Source: DLAJ01 sp964655525 (GTDB lineage Bacteria > Bacillota > Clostridia > Lachnospirales > Lachnospiraceae). From it: a DNA stretch of 64,000 nt. The first letter of the stretch is position 1, and every line of letters begins with the position of its first letter. Both the position numbers and the translations under genes were made by a program. The stretch lies in contig CAZZNE010000003.1 of assembly GCA_964655525.1 (NCBI GenBank), positions 124,001 through 188,000 of the forward strand. Reading direction: 5' to 3'. Below are positions 8,330 through 16,085 of this stretch, one piece after another. The notes under the pieces are model-generated. The model did not search any database. It was not told the origin of the DNA and worked only from the letters and a program-made list of their open reading frames with translations.

Positions 8330-8640
8330 ATGGACAGAAAAATGATATCTAGAATTGTGAAAGCCAGTGGCATATCTGCCGGCGAAATGGTCCTCATTCA
8401 TTTTTGGGGAGAGGACGCTGACAAGGAGATTGCAAATAATTTCATAATAGCCGTGGCGGAGCTGGGAGCGACACCCGTATTGCTGCAGCAATCCCGTTCT
8501 GTAAATCGGGATATCTTCCTTGCGGCAAAAGAAAGCTGCTTTGGCTTCACATTGCAGTTGGCGCAAATCATATGTTCGGCGGGACAAACGCGGCTTCGGA
8601 TCACATTGATTTTGTCGGTCATGGAACAATCGTCTTATAA
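8330..8640 (+). pseudogene. M29-type aminopeptidase relic with internal deletion
   Basis: The first 65 or so codons (MDRKMISRIVKASGISAGE and onward) look like the start of an M29-like metallo-aminopeptidase, and GGAGG precedes the ATG. From 8548 a different frame (+2) reads HIAVGANHMFGG, then DHIDFVGHGTIVL and a stop at 8638-8640, which resembles the C-terminal end of the same family (H-x-G-x-G-x-N, HVDFV). About two thirds of a normal 330-370-residue protein is missing, and the two ends are joined out of frame. The intact frame as it stands (to 8659) encodes a 109-residue product with a nonsense tail. Without metal ligands it cannot be an active peptidase. Confidence 0.72.
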
Positions 8641-8655
8641 CCGGAGGGCAACGAT

Positions 8656-9024
8656 ATGAACGAACAACAACGAAAATTTGAGTCCTATCTGGATGGACAG
8701 ATCGAAGCCTGTAAACAACGCAGTAAGCTGCTTGCAGAGGATGACCGCATGGATGAAGGAAATGATGAAAAAATCCGTGCGAACATCTATGAGATTTTCA
8801 AGACGATTCTCTCGGTTGCGGAAAGGGTCTGTGGAAAGGACGATTTAGAGAAGAAGCGTTTTTTCTTGCAAAAAGCGGAGCAGATCCCGACGAGCTGGAT
8901 GACTTCCTATGAAAAGGCCAAACAGCATGGGGATGTTGAAAAAATGCACATTGAAAGCATAAAGCTCGACACTATTCGGGAAATTAAGGATATGTGTATG
9001 CAAATTTGGGAGGAAACGATATGA
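8656..9024 (+). CDS. Conserved-looking helical protein of unknown function
   Basis: A 122-residue, strongly charged, probably all-helical cytosolic protein with no membrane segment and no recognisable domain. It starts with MNEQQRKFESYLDGQIEACKQ. ATG 8656 has GGAGG 8 bases upstream. Its stop overlaps the following ArsR start (ATGA at 9021-9024), so it is co-translated with that regulator. Together with the preceding aminopeptidase relic it forms a three-gene unit that may once have been a peptidase operon. I do not recognise a function. Confidence 0.75.
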   Translation: MNEQQRKFESYLDGQIEACKQRSKLLAEDDRMDEGNDEKIRANIYEIFKTILSVAERVCGKDDLEKKRFFLQKAEQIPTSWMTSYEKAKQHGDVEKMHIESIKLDTIREIKDMCMQIWEETI

Positions 9025-9575
9025 CAGAAGCAGAAGCAATCAGCCTATTTAAGTGTCTGGCAGATAAGTCACGGCTGCAAATATTGAAATCCCTTGCTGT
9101 CGAGGATATGTATGTTGAGAGATTGGCAGAGCGCTTGAACCTTACTGCGCCTACCATTTCCTTCCATCTGAAAAAATTATCAGATGCCGGCGCTGTGACT
9201 GCATACAAAAATCAGTATTATATGATGTATTCCCTGAACAAAGACATATTTCAGACCAGCATATTGGAGATACTGCAGCAAGAATCTGACGAGGCACAAA
9301 AACAGGCGCAGCGGGATGCGGATTACCGCCAAAGGGTAATAGATGCCTTTTTTGAATATGGGAAATTAAAATCCATTCCCACCCAGCTTAAAAAGGAACG
9401 CATTGTCTTAGAAGTGATCGCCGAAGCATTTGATTTTGACAGAATGTATTCCGAGCGGGAAGTAAACATTGTGATTGCCGATTTCTATGATGATTTTTGT
9501 ACCATCCGCCGTGACATGGTCAGTGAACGGCTCTTAGGCAGAAATGGTACATCGTATTGGCGAATAAAAAACTGA
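9021..9575 (+). CDS. ArsR-type transcriptional regulator with DUF2087 domain
   Basis: 184 residues. The N-terminal winged helix is ArsR-like: ALFKCLADKSRLQILKSL-type start, recognition helix LTAPTISFHLKKLSDAGAV, and wing YYMMYSLN. The C-terminal half from about residue 115 matches the DUF2087 pattern: KSIPTQLKKERIVLEVIAE, YSEREVNIVI and the final DFCTIRRDMVSERLLGR. There is no CxC metal-binding motif in the recognition helix, so metals are unlikely ligands. Start ATG 9021 is preceded by GGGAGGAAACGAT and overlaps the previous stop. It probably regulates its own operon. Confidence 0.88.
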   Translation: MTEAEAISLFKCLADKSRLQILKSLAVEDMYVERLAERLNLTAPTISFHLKKLSDAGAVTAYKNQYYMMYSLNKDIFQTSILEILQQESDEAQKQAQRDADYRQRVIDAFFEYGKLKSIPTQLKKERIVLEVIAEAFDFDRMYSEREVNIVIADFYDDFCTIRRDMVSERLLGRNGTSYWRIKN

Positions 9576-9595
9576 AAATTTAATCACTGCTCCGC

Positions 9596-9636
9596 AGCAT
9601 AAAAAATAACACTTGAACCGTGTTATTTTTTATGCT
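9596..9636. terminator. Bidirectional terminator, 17-bp perfect stem
   Basis: A perfect 17-bp inverted repeat (9596-9612 with 9620-9636, 7-base loop) starts AGCATAAAAAATAACAC. T-runs on both strands suit termination in either direction. It separates the ArsR operon from the TetR-ABC operon. Confidence 0.85.
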
Positions 9637-9639
9637 ACA

Positions 9640-9675
9640 ATCTAAAACAAATGTTGCAGAACAAATGTTTTAGAT
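9640..9675. promoter_or_regulatory. Palindromic operator candidate for the TetR regulator
   Basis: A 36-bp dyad ATCTAAAACA-AA-TGTT-GCAG-AACA-AA-TGTTTTAGAT has 10-bp outer arms and 4-bp inner arms that are perfect inverted repeats. It lies 85 bases before the TetR start and is the only strong dyad in this upstream region, so autoregulation is likely (inference). Confidence 0.6.
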
Positions 9676-9759
9676 AGAATGGCACGTTTCCCGTATGCTT
9701 GCGCGTAATGCATTTTGAAAACGTCACATGTCCAATTGGCGTAAAAAAGGAGGATCACC

Positions 9760-10365
9760 ATGCCGCCCAAGGCAAAATTTGAAAGAGAAGAGATCATTGA
9801 AGCCGCGCTGAACCTTGTGAAGGAGGAGGGCTTTGACGCGTTGACCGCAAGGGCGCTCGCTAAGCGGCTCGGCAGTTCGCCGCGCCCGATCTTTACCGTG
9901 TTCCAGAGCATGGAGGAGGTACAGGACGAGGTGAGGAAAGCGGCGCGGGAGTGCTATAATCGTCGTGTTCAAAAAGGGTTGGCAGTAACGGACAAACCGC
10001 GTTTTAAGGGTGTGGGGGAGCAGTATATCCGGTTTGCTGCGGAAGAGCCGAAGCTGTTTGGATTGTTATTTATGAAAGAGCAGGAAAAACAACCGAATAT
10101 CAATGGTATTCTTCCGATGATCGACGAGAATTATGCAGATATTTTGTTATCCATCGTGGATGGATACGGGCTTTCCGATGCACAGGCACAGAGGCTTTAT
10201 CAGCATTTGTGGATTTATACGCATGGGATCGCGACCCTTTTTGCGACAAAAATGTGCTGTTTTACGCTGGAGCAGATCGGCGGCATGATGACGGATATTT
10301 TTACCGGTCTGCTCAAGGAAATCAAAGGGGCACAAAGTTATAAAGGAGAGGAAAGAAATGATTGA
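9760..10365 (+). CDS. TetR/AcrR-family transcriptional regulator
   Basis: 201 residues. The N-terminal TetR helix-turn-helix is clear: REEIIEAALNLVKEEGFDALTARALAKRLG, with S-P-R-P-I-F-T-V-F as the recognition helix. The rest is an all-helical ligand-binding and dimerisation domain of the WHG type (LYQHLWIYTHGIATLFAT). It is preceded by AAAAAAGGAGGATCACC and overlaps the ATPase gene by 8 bases, so it forms one operon with the exporter it probably represses. The inducer is unknown; neighbouring MacB-like genes suggest a peptide, antibiotic or lipid. Confidence 0.9.
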   Translation: MPPKAKFEREEIIEAALNLVKEEGFDALTARALAKRLGSSPRPIFTVFQSMEEVQDEVRKAARECYNRRVQKGLAVTDKPRFKGVGEQYIRFAAEEPKLFGLLFMKEQEKQPNINGILPMIDENYADILLSIVDGYGLSDAQAQRLYQHLWIYTHGIATLFATKMCCFTLEQIGGMMTDIFTGLLKEIKGAQSYKGEERND

Positions 10366-11050
10366 ATTGCAGAATATCACAAAAACGTACGGAAGCGGGG
10401 AAAGCTGCACACAGGTGTTAAAAGGAATCAATCTTACCATTGAGGAGCATGATTTTGTGGTGATATTAGGCGCGTCCGGTTCCGGAAAATCCACACTTTT
10501 ACATGTCATGTCGGGGTTGGAAAAACCCGATGGGGGGAGCATCTGTTATGACGGGCGGGACATCACCCGGCTTTCCGATGATCAATTGACAACATTTCGA
10601 AAAGAAAACGTCGGATTTATTTTTCAGCAATATTATCTGCTGCCGAATATGACCGTGGATAAAAATGTAAAAATGGGCGCCGACTTGGCGGATAATGCAG
10701 CGTATGCCGAGATGATCGAGGCGGTCGGATTAAAAGAAAAACGTAATAAATATCCGAATCAGTTATCAGGCGGTGAGCAGCAGAGAGTGTCGATCGCCAG
10801 GGCGCTTGCGAAAAAGCCCAACGTGCTCTTTCTGGATGAGCCGACGGGAGCGCTTGACGAACAGACCGGCAGGAGCGCGCTGGATTATATCTGCCGTCTG
10901 TATGAAACCTACGGTTTTACGATCGTGATGGTGACACATAACCAGAACATAGCGGAGATGGCGCACAGGGTCGTTGTGATGAACAGCGGACAGATTGCGG
11001 AAACACGCACGAACGGGACGCAAAAAAGCGCCTATGAGATCGGATGGTGA
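10358..11050 (+). CDS. ABC transporter ATP-binding protein (MacB/LolD type)
   Basis: A 230-residue ATPase of the MacB/LolD/FtsE class. Walker A GASGSGKST (about 38-46), Q-loop FIFQQYYLLPNMT, signature LSGGEQQRVSIARALA, Walker B VLFLDEPTGALD and H-loop MVTHN are all intact. The phrase DEPTGALD is typical of mechanotransmission-type exporters. AAGGAGAGGAAAGAA precedes the ATG. The stop at 11048-11050 lies 4 bases before the permease start, so the two products form one transporter. Confidence 0.93.
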   Translation: MIELQNITKTYGSGESCTQVLKGINLTIEEHDFVVILGASGSGKSTLLHVMSGLEKPDGGSICYDGRDITRLSDDQLTTFRKENVGFIFQQYYLLPNMTVDKNVKMGADLADNAAYAEMIEAVGLKEKRNKYPNQLSGGEQQRVSIARALAKKPNVLFLDEPTGALDEQTGRSALDYICRLYETYGFTIVMVTHNQNIAEMAHRVVVMNSGQIAETRTNGTQKSAYEIGW

Positions 11051-11054
11051 GCGT

Positions 11055-12227
11055 ATGATCGTAGGAATGAAAGATGCGGTAAAACTGGTTGGAATTTCGG
11101 TGATCGTTTATTGCGCCGTCCTTGTCTGTACGCTGTTTCTGAATTACAGAATCGATCTTTTGACGATCGCGGATCTTCTCGTGACGGAACAGGAAATGAT
11201 CGTTTATAAGGCACAGAAGGCGAATTCGGTGATCGTCTGTCTGATCACGGGAGGCTGCCTGCTCCTGACGTCAGTTGTCACCCTGTGTTTTTATATCAAG
11301 CATTATATTGACACCCATAAAAAAGAGCTTGGCATCTTAAAGGCGCTCGGCTATGGAAACTGGCGCATTGCAGCAAGCTTTTGGGCATTCGGAAGCAGTG
11401 TTTTGACAGGAGCGGGGCTTGGCGTTGTGACCGCGTATCTGATGATGCCCGCGCTCTACCGCGTGCAGAATAAGGATGCGCTTTTGCCCAATCTTGCCGT
11501 GCGTTATCATCCGATACTCATTTTGTGGACGGTGCTCCTGCCGACAGCGCTTTTTTCGGCGCTCGCCATCGTGTATGCGCGCATCCGCCTAAAAGTGCCG
11601 CCGCTTCGCCTGCTCAAAGAGGACAGCATGCCGGATGGGAAAGCGGGGAGAGCCGTCGCCGGAGAACAGGATGCTTCGGATAGAAAAGAGCAGAGCAGCT
11701 TCCTGCGGGAGCTCAAAAGGGCGGCCCTGTGGGAAAAGAAAATTCTGTTATTCTTTATCGTATTTTCGTCCTTCTGCTTTTCGGCAATGACACAGATGTC
11801 ATTCAGCATGAAGGAACTGGCAAGTGAAATGATGGGAGCCATGATCATGGTGATCGGCCTTGTCTTAGCGGTAACAACGCTGTTTTTGGCGGTGACGACT
11901 GTTGTGCGTGGCAATGTGAAAACGATTGCAATGATGCGTGCATTCGGGTATTCACAAAGAGCGTGCTGCCATGCGCTGCTCGGCGTATACCGTCCCGCGG
12001 CGTATATCGGCTTTGCGATCGGCACAGCATATCAGTATGGGTTGCTGCGCATCATGGTCGATATTGTATTTCGGGATATGGAAGGCATGCCTGCCTATCA
12101 GTTTTCGGTGCCGCGGATGCTCCTCTCGCTCGTGTGCTTTTTTGTTTTATATGAAATCATGATGTATGGTTATTCCGAAAAAATGAAACGCATTTCCATC
12201 AAGGAGATCATGATGGGGGCGGAGTGA
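11055..12227 (+). CDS. ABC transporter permease, FtsX family
   Basis: A 390-residue membrane protein. N-terminal helix (VGISVIVYCAVLVCTLFLNY), then a helix followed by KKELGILKALGYGNWRIA, the intracellular coupling motif of FtsX permeases. A second similar block VKTIAMMRAFGYSQRACC lies further on, so two FtsX-like units are present in a compact form with only a short outside loop. GGTGAGCGT just before ATG 11055 sets the start; longer in-frame options would reach back into the ATPase gene. It partners the preceding ATPase under TetR control. The last 20 bases overlap the convergent AP2-like gene. Confidence 0.85.
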   Translation: MIVGMKDAVKLVGISVIVYCAVLVCTLFLNYRIDLLTIADLLVTEQEMIVYKAQKANSVIVCLITGGCLLLTSVVTLCFYIKHYIDTHKKELGILKALGYGNWRIAASFWAFGSSVLTGAGLGVVTAYLMMPALYRVQNKDALLPNLAVRYHPILILWTVLLPTALFSALAIVYARIRLKVPPLRLLKEDSMPDGKAGRAVAGEQDASDRKEQSSFLRELKRAALWEKKILLFFIVFSSFCFSAMTQMSFSMKELASEMMGAMIMVIGLVLAVTTLFLAVTTVVRGNVKTIAMMRAFGYSQRACCHALLGVYRPAAYIGFAIGTAYQYGLLRIMVDIVFRDMEGMPAYQFSVPRMLLSLVCFFVLYEIMMYGYSEKMKRISIKEIMMGAE

Positions 12228-13008
12228 GACGCTCCAGTTTTTCTGGGATCTTTATAGACGCATAAATCGCGGCGTATTCTGCGGGAGTGACATTATCAAT
12301 ATAATTCTGAATAAAATTATGTGTAAACCCGTTTTTCGTGAGAATATCCGCAGCCTTATTATAAGCGATGGCGGCTTCCGTTTCCGTACGGAAAACGCCG
12401 ATGACATAATTGCTGCGGATATGGATCACCGCCCGATACATGGCGTGACCTGATTTCTGGATGAGCCGTACGCCGTGATAGCGGTTAATGATATGGATAT
12501 TCTCATAGCGGAAATCATAGGGATCCCCGTTGATAAAGCGGTAATCGCGCCCTGCGACGGCATAAGGCCGGATGCCATAGCGGCTGCATAAGCTCACCTG
12601 CATACCGTAATCGGCAACAAAATAATGACCGCCGCGCTTCATGATCTTGTGGGAGGCGTAGTAGAACAGATCGTCCGTATCGAATTTGAATACGATCTCG
12701 CGCGACCAGAAATACAGAAAATAGCGCGGATAGGCATAGATCGGATTGCCGAAATAATAATGATTGTCACGGAAATTCATGAGCGTGACATACTTTTCAA
12801 ACGAGAGCGCGCGGGGCTGATGATCCGTGCAAAAACAAAGAGAAGGAGTGGACAGCAGGGCGCGCGCTTCGCAGTATGCGTCGCCCGCGGACTGTTCTGT
12901 TTCAAAACTCCCAAGTGAAATATGCTTTTGATGATGAGTGACGGAAGCGCGATAATAGACGCTGCCGTCCTTTTTTTTTGCCGGAAAAACGCCTTTCCTT
13001 GTGGACAT
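12208..13008 (-). CDS. AP2-domain protein with HNH-endonuclease-like core
   Basis: 266 residues. The N-terminus has an AP2-like DNA-binding repeat: YYRASVTHHQKHISLGSF, then ETEQSAGDAYCEA. A second one lies near the C-terminus: YRAVIHIRSNYVIGVFRTETEA, then AIAYNKAAD. Between them DYRFINGDPYDFRYENIHII resembles the latter half of HNH homing endonucleases (H-x-D-G-N-x-x-D-N-R-x-E-N-L), but the leading histidine pair is missing. I infer a protein derived from a homing endonuclease, possibly now a DNA-binding regulator. GGAGTAGACA precedes the ATG. It overlaps the convergent permease by 20 bases. Confidence 0.78.
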   Translation of the reverse strand: MSTRKGVFPAKKKDGSVYYRASVTHHQKHISLGSFETEQSAGDAYCEARALLSTPSLCFCTDHQPRALSFEKYVTLMNFRDNHYYFGNPIYAYPRYFLYFWSREIVFKFDTDDLFYYASHKIMKRGGHYFVADYGMQVSLCSRYGIRPYAVAGRDYRFINGDPYDFRYENIHIINRYHGVRLIQKSGHAMYRAVIHIRSNYVIGVFRTETEAAIAYNKAADILTKNGFTHNFIQNYIDNVTPAEYAAIYASIKIPEKLERLTPPPS

Positions 13009-13077
13009 TGTCTACTCCTTTGTGAAAAAAACATTTTTTTAAGTATATCATTTGGACAGGCAGAATACAATTTAAGT

Positions 13078-14067
13078 ATGAATAAAAGATGGACAGAACA
13101 AAAATATGTGATCTATTTTCTGCTGAGCGTGATGGTGCTCGGCGTGTGCGGCGGTGTATCCTATGGCGTGTCATGCTGTCAGACCGGAGATTTTCTGCGT
13201 GAGGAAACGGGGGTTGCGTGGACTGCCGGGAAAGCGGACAAGCGTTATGTTCCTTATACGGCGTCAGAGCAACGAGTGATAGAGATGGAGCTGCTTGCGT
13301 TTGAGGAAGAACATGGCGGCGGAACGCTGCGGTCAGTCGGCAATGCCGGAATTGCAGGAATGACTGACAGTACGGTTGTCGGGGCGGAGGAAGGAGAACA
13401 GACCGAAGGAGGTGTGGGAGCAGCAGGACAGGCAGAGGAGGACACGGAGGCACAGCTGCAGGCAAATACGGATACAGGTGCAACAGATCCCGCAGGAGAG
13501 GACATGGAGGCGCAGCCGCAGGCAAATGCAGGAGCAGCAGGACAGGCAGGAGAGAACATGGAGGTGCAGCCGCAGGCAAATGCGGATACAGGTGCAGCAG
13601 AACCTGCAGAAGCGCACACAGAGACAGCGTCGGAATCGGAGGACGGCGCGGATGTGCAGACCGGGGGCTGGGGCATTATCGTGTCGGCGGAGGATTACGA
13701 GGCGCTCCTTCGCATTGTGCAGGCGGAGGCGGGAAACGAGGATACAAAGGGTAAGATCCTTGTCGCCAATGTGGTATTGAATCGCGTAGTGGACGAACGT
13801 TTTCCGAACAATGTGTATGACGTTGTATTTCAGCGGGCGGGCGGAAAGGCGCAGTTTTCTCCGGTTGCAAGCGGAAGCTATTATAAGGTAGTCGTAACGG
13901 AGGATACCAGAGAGGCGGTCAACCGGGCGCTGGCAGGCGAGGACTATTCCGAAGGCGCGCTGTTTTTTGCGGCGCGGCGCTATGCGGGGAGCAGTCAGAT
14001 GCGCTGGTTCGACGAATGCCTGACGAAATTATTCAGCTACGGGGGACATGAGTTTTTCACATCCTGA
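13078..14067 (+). CDS. SleB-like cell wall (spore cortex) hydrolase with repetitive linker
   Basis: 329 residues: an N-terminal membrane anchor or signal (about 10-32), a low-complexity Ala/Gly/Glu/Gln linker with imperfect repeats of the type GAAGQAGENMEVQPQAN (roughly residues 112-180), and a C-terminal hydrolase_2/SleB domain. The catalytic glutamate is expected in RIVQAEAGNED; VANVVLNRV, FSPV and the closing FFTS also fit the family. Such enzymes cleave peptidoglycan, often spore cortex. The start is the ATG at 13078, but no good ribosome site precedes it, so it may be poorly translated or the start may differ. Longer frames lack a signal. Confidence 0.82.
   Translation: MNKRWTEQKYVIYFLLSVMVLGVCGGVSYGVSCCQTGDFLREETGVAWTAGKADKRYVPYTASEQRVIEMELLAFEEEHGGGTLRSVGNAGIAGMTDSTVVGAEEGEQTEGGVGAAGQAEEDTEAQLQANTDTGATDPAGEDMEAQPQANAGAAGQAGENMEVQPQANADTGAAEPAEAHTETASESEDGADVQTGGWGIIVSAEDYEALLRIVQAEAGNEDTKGKILVANVVLNRVVDERFPNNVYDVVFQRAGGKAQFSPVASGSYYKVVVTEDTREAVNRALAGEDYSEGALFFAARRYAGSSQMRWFDECLTKLFSYGGHEFFTS
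13410..13620 (+). repeat. Imperfect coding repeats in the SleB-like linker
   Basis: The DNA encoding GAAGQ, DTGAT and AAEP blocks repeats phrases such as GGAGCAGCAGGACAGGCAG and CAGCCGCAGGCAAATGC two to three times at intervals of about 50-70 bases. These are direct repeats likely to vary in number between strains. Confidence 0.6.
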
Positions 14068-14087
14068 TACTTTTTGAAAATAGAACA

Positions 14088-14116
14088 TTGTGCCGGACTC
14101 TCTTTTGTGCTACACT
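14088..14116 (+). promoter_or_regulatory. Predicted sigma-A promoter of thrC
   Basis: TTGTGC at 14088-14093, a 17-bp spacer, and TACACT at 14111-14116, placing the transcript start about 50 bases before the thrC ATG. Confidence 0.6.
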
Positions 14117-14174
14117 AGGCATGGATTTCACGATGAGGATTCCTGTTATGGTGAGGAAAGATAGGAGAAACGAA

Positions 14175-15665
14175 ATGGAAGTTTTATACAGAAGTACAAG
14201 AGGCAAATCCGAGCCGGTGCCGGCGTCGATGGCGATTTTGAAAGGACTTGCAAAGGACGGCGGGCTGTTTGTTCCGGATCGGATTCCGAAGCTTACATTG
14301 ACAATGGATCAGCTATCCGGCATGAACTATCAGGAGACTGCCTACGAGGTGATGAAGCTGTTTTTGACGGACTTTACCGAGGAGGAGTTAAAAAACTGCA
14401 TTGCCAGTGCCTACGATTCCAAATTTGATACGGAGCAGATCGCTCCGTTAAAGGAAGCGGACGGCGCGTATTATTTAGAGTTGTTTCACGGAAAGACCAT
14501 CGCGTTTAAGGATATGGCGCTTTCCATTCTGCCGCACTTTATGTTGACTGCCGCGAGAAAAAATCAGGTGACAAATGAGATCGTGATTCTGACCGCAACT
14601 TCGGGTGATACCGGAAAAGCGGCGCTTGCGGGCTTTGCTGACGTTAAGGGTACGAGGATTATTGTTTTTTATCCGAAGAACGGCGTCAGTCCTGTGCAGG
14701 AAAAGCAGATGGTGACACAGAAGGGCGATAACACCTATGTTGTGGGCATTCACGGCAATTTTGACGACGCGCAGACCGGCGTGAAAACGCTCTTTTCCGA
14801 TAAGGAGCTTGCGGCGCTGATGGATGAGAAAGGCTTTCAGTTCTCATCGGCAAATTCGATCAATATCGGAAGGCTGGTTCCGCAGATCGTGTACTATGTC
14901 TATGCGTACGCCAGACTTTGTGCGCAGGGAGCCGTAAAGGAGGGCGAGCCGATCAATGTGGTCGTTCCGACGGGCAATTTCGGAAATATCTTAGCGGCAT
15001 TTTATGCGAAAAATATGGGACTGCCGATTGCAAAGCTTATTTGCGCATCCAATGAGAATAAAGTGTTATATGATTTCTTTAAAACGGGGACCTATGATAA
15101 AAACCGTGAATTTGTGCTGACCAGTTCCCCGTCCATGGATATTTTGATCTCCAGCAATTTAGAGCGGTTGATCTATCGCATTGCGGGAGAGGATGCGGAC
15201 AAAAACGCGGCGCTGATGAAACAGTTATCCGAAAAAGGAAGCTATCAGCTGACGTCCGAAATGGAGGAGCAGCTTGCGGATTTCTATGGCAATTATGCGT
15301 CCGAGGAAGAGACGGCGCAGATGATCGCCTCGCTGTACCGGAAGACGGGTTATATCATTGATACCCACACGGCGGTTGCCGCGAAGGTATATGAGAAATA
15401 TAAGGCGGAGACGAACGATCGCACAAAGACGGTGATCGCGTCCACGGCAAGTCCGTTTAAGTTTACGAAAGCCGTGATGCGGGCAATTGATGAGAAATAT
15501 GCTGCGCAGGAGGATCTTGCGCTGGCGGATACCTTATCGGAGCTTGGCGGTGTGAAGATACCAGAGGCGATCGAGGAAATTCGTACCGCACCGGTCAGAC
15601 ATGACAGAGTCTGCGAAAAGGAGGATATGAAAGCGGTCGTTACGGAGATTCTCGGACTCATGTAA
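14175..15665 (+). CDS. thrC: Threonine synthase
   Basis: A 496-residue PLP enzyme that converts O-phospho-L-homoserine to threonine, the last step of threonine synthesis. This is the long (fungal/E. coli-like) form. It shows YRSTRG near the N-terminus, the PLP-binding lysine K112 in KTIAFKDMAL, TSGDTGKAAL, the phosphate loop VVPTGNFGNILA, and SSPSMDILISSNLERL. Start ATG 14175 follows AGGAGAAACGAA; an extended frame to 14088 overlaps the promoter. It is a single-gene unit, closed by a strong terminator. Confidence 0.97.
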   Translation: MEVLYRSTRGKSEPVPASMAILKGLAKDGGLFVPDRIPKLTLTMDQLSGMNYQETAYEVMKLFLTDFTEEELKNCIASAYDSKFDTEQIAPLKEADGAYYLELFHGKTIAFKDMALSILPHFMLTAARKNQVTNEIVILTATSGDTGKAALAGFADVKGTRIIVFYPKNGVSPVQEKQMVTQKGDNTYVVGIHGNFDDAQTGVKTLFSDKELAALMDEKGFQFSSANSINIGRLVPQIVYYVYAYARLCAQGAVKEGEPINVVVPTGNFGNILAAFYAKNMGLPIAKLICASNENKVLYDFFKTGTYDKNREFVLTSSPSMDILISSNLERLIYRIAGEDADKNAALMKQLSEKGSYQLTSEMEEQLADFYGNYASEEETAQMIASLYRKTGYIIDTHTAVAAKVYEKYKAETNDRTKTVIASTASPFKFTKAVMRAIDEKYAAQEDLALADTLSELGGVKIPEAIEEIRTAPVRHDRVCEKEDMKAVVTEILGLM

Positions 15666-15683
15666 ATCGAAAAAATATAATTC

Positions 15684-15726
15684 AAAAGGGTCTGCCGAAT
15701 TTTTGTTCGGCAGACCCTTTTCTTTA
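15684..15726 (+). terminator. Terminator of thrC
   Basis: A perfect 16-bp stem AAAAGGGTCTGCCGAA (15684-15699) pairs with 15706-15721 across a 6-base loop and is followed by TCTTT. Confidence 0.9.
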
Positions 15727-15728
15727 CA

Positions 15729-16085
15729 AGAAACTTCTTCGAAAGAACGCTGCGCGTTCTTTTTTAGCGTATAGGAAGTCTCACAATCCCGAAGAATTTG
15801 CGTTCGCAAATTCTTCGAAAGAACGCTGCGCGTTCTTTTTTAGCGTATAGGAAGTCCCACAATCCCGAAGAATTTGCATTCGCAAATTCTTCGAAAGAAC
15901 GCTGCGCGTTCTTTTTTAGCGTATAGGAAGTCCNNNNNNNNNNNNNNNNNNNNNNNNNNNNNNNNNNNNNNNNNNNNNNNNNNNNNNNNNNNNNNNNNNN
16001 NNNNNNNNNNNNNNNNNNNNNNNNNNNNNNNNNGAAGAATTTGCATTCGCAAATTCTTCGAAAGAACGCTGCGCGTTCTTTTTTA
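15729..16085. repeat. 76-bp tandem array of the two-hairpin repeat, interrupted by the gap
   Basis: At least three units left of the gap and one right of it, spaced exactly 76 bp (the GAACGCTGCGCGTTC stem occurs at 15745, 15821 and 15897). On the minus strand each unit reads TAAAAAAGAACGC...GCGTTCTTTC, GAAGAATTTGC...GCAAATTCTTC, GGGATTGTGGGACTTCCTATACGC. The unit next to the citrate synthase gene supplies that gene's TAA stop (16083-16085). Units differ by single bases (GCGTTCGC against GCATTCGC). The 418-base stretch between thrC and the citrate synthase gene holds nothing else apart from the thrC terminator. True copy number is unknown. Confidence 0.9.
15934..16033. other. Assembly gap of 100 N
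   Basis: Exactly 100 consecutive N, the usual placeholder for a gap of unknown size. It sits inside the 76-bp tandem array, so the break was most likely caused by the repeat itself. More units may be hidden here. Confidence 0.95.

Noticed and set aside
13254..13676. Cys/Ser/Pro-rich frame antisense to the SleB-like linker
   Set aside because: It mirrors the coding repeats of the plus strand and has no start signal.
15729..16085. CRISPR array
   Set aside because: Units are joined head to tail with no variable spacers; the whole 76 bp is repeated.
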